Below, one piece after another: positions 6,104 to 6,590 of a DNA stretch of 6,590 nucleotides. This DNA comes from Armatimonadota bacterium (lineage in GTDB: Bacteria > Armatimonadota > SYMT01). The position numbers were made by a program, and so were the translations under genes. Position 1 is the first letter of the stretch; each line of letters opens with the position of its first letter. The stretch covers positions 1-6,590 of the forward strand of contig JAJFMS010000201.1 in assembly GCA_020696885.1 (NCBI GenBank), read 5' to 3'. A model generated the notes under the pieces. The model worked only from the letters and a program-made list of their open reading frames with translations, made no database searches and was not told the origin of the DNA.

Positions 6104-6132
6104 CGTAGGGGCACTCGCCGTGGTTGCCCTCG
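6104..6132 (+). repeat. Hairpin-type dispersed repeat (GTAGGGGCA type)
   Basis: CGTAGGGGCA is followed, after a short loop rich in CGTGG, by TTGCCCTCG. GGGCA (6109-6113) pairs with TGCCC (6125-6129). The layout matches, from memory, a widespread intergenic hairpin repeat family with a TAGGGGC left arm and a GTGG-x-CGCCC-type right arm. Only one degenerate copy is visible here, so the assignment rests on recall. Confidence 0.4.
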
Positions 6133-6280
6133 CCCGGCCTTCCTCCCGGCGTCGGCAGAGCCGTAACCACCGCTCGGGGGCGGTACGGCGTGGCGCCCGC
6201 CCGCACCGTTCGCGTTTTCCGGGCCACCATACCGCTCCCTCCGGCCCGGCGCCTCGGTGAAGCACCCGCAACCGCCAGAG

Positions 6281-6448
6281 GGTCATGTTGAGCCGGTACC
6301 CGCCCCAGCGCGGCGTACGTGTCGCCTGCGAAACATCTCCTGCCGGCCTCGGAACGCCGCTCTCGTGCGCGGGGGGCCCCGCCCCGGCACAAGAGCGGGA
6401 AGGGGAGCACGCACCGGTCCGAGATCCTGCCCGCTGGTCAGGATGACC
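6281..6448. repeat. Bipartite dispersed repeat with inverted ends (GTCATGTTGAGC ... AGGATGACC)
   Basis: The left boundary GGTCATGTTGAGC (6281-6293) is followed by GCGAAACATCTCC (6328-6340). The right side has CCGAGATCCTGC (6419-6430) and then GGTCAGGATGACC (6436-6448). Outer ends are inverted (GGTCAT against ATGACC) and so are the inner blocks (ATCTC at 6334-6338 against GAGAT at 6421-6425). The four blocks, in this order, are those of a repeat I remember as abundant between genes in several environmental phyla, where the two halves usually fold together. In this copy both gaps between outer and inner blocks and the central part look expanded or degenerate. No protein is encoded. Confidence 0.55.
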
Positions 6449-6590
6449 TGGTACCGAGACGGCGGCGTACGCGCGGTCCCTCGCCCCCCCCCGGCTGGGG
6501 CTGGGTTCGGCCCCGGCCCTGAATGGCTCTCGGGGGATGTGTGCCGAGCGCGCGTGGCTGGACGAAGCCGCCTAGTTGGTTGGCAATCGG

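Larger units (their letters stand above)
5906..6590. other. Long gene-free stretch upstream of the DUF1501 gene
   Basis: About 690 bp in which I find no believable gene on either strand. The open frames present (for example a 123-residue frame on the minus strand, 6410-6039) give Arg/Ala/Pro/Gly-rich text with no motif, signal or usable ribosome site. The stretch holds at least two elements resembling known dispersed repeats (6104-6132 and 6281-6448) and a run of nine C (6484-6492). It must also contain the promoter of the DUF1501-propeller unit. CATAAG (rc of 5977-5982) is a weak -10 candidate with a poor -35. I see no tRNA or rRNA. A gene may start beyond base 6590. Confidence 0.55.

Noticed and set aside
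6039..6410. Minus-strand frame of 123 codons in the gene-free stretch
   Set aside because: Low-complexity Arg/Ala/Pro/Gly text, no usable ribosome site, and it overlaps two repeat elements.

Overview
This is a GC-rich bacterial chromosomal window with five protein genes that I can support, plus gene-free DNA carrying dispersed repeat elements. The DUF1501 protein with a Tat-like N-terminus, the TolB-like propeller behind it, an SLC45-like MFS carrier and abundant intergenic repeats together suggest an environmental lineage such as Armatimonadota, Planctomycetota or Gemmatimonadota. No rRNA or other phylogenetic marker is present, so the phylum is a weak inference. Shine-Dalgarno sites are clear for four of the five genes.

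Layout. Bases 1-350 hold no convincing gene, but contain a dispersed repeat with a 9-bp period (52-83). A plus-strand MFS transporter of the SLC45/GPH-like type starts at a TTG (351-1616). It ends 27 bp from a convergent minus-strand TetA-like drug:H+ antiporter (1644-2867), which has a candidate sigma70-type promoter at 2959-2987. Upstream of that, also on the minus strand, is a 71-aa zinc-ribbon protein (3122-3337). A large heptamer-based palindrome (3483-3557) separates it from a tight two-gene minus-strand unit: DUF1501 protein (4605-5891), then a six-bladed TolB/WD40-like propeller (3623-4582), 22 bp apart. The last roughly 700 bp (5892-6590) has no convincing gene and carries at least two more elements resembling known families of intergenic repeats.

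How the parts fit. The DUF1501 and propeller genes are very probably co-transcribed. DUF1501 proteins are alkaline-phosphatase/sulfatase-superfamily relatives of unknown function, usually exported. The propeller has no visible signal peptide, so a shared compartment is not obvious. The two MFS genes point to uptake of a small solute (first) and efflux of a small molecule (second), with no sign that they share regulation. I see no CRISPR array, tRNA, rRNA, integrase, transposase or complete mobile element. The window looks like ordinary genomic backbone with a heavy load of small interspersed repeats. I do not find a clearly new multi-gene system. The oddest items are the repeats, the unstudied DUF1501-propeller pair and the orphan zinc ribbon.
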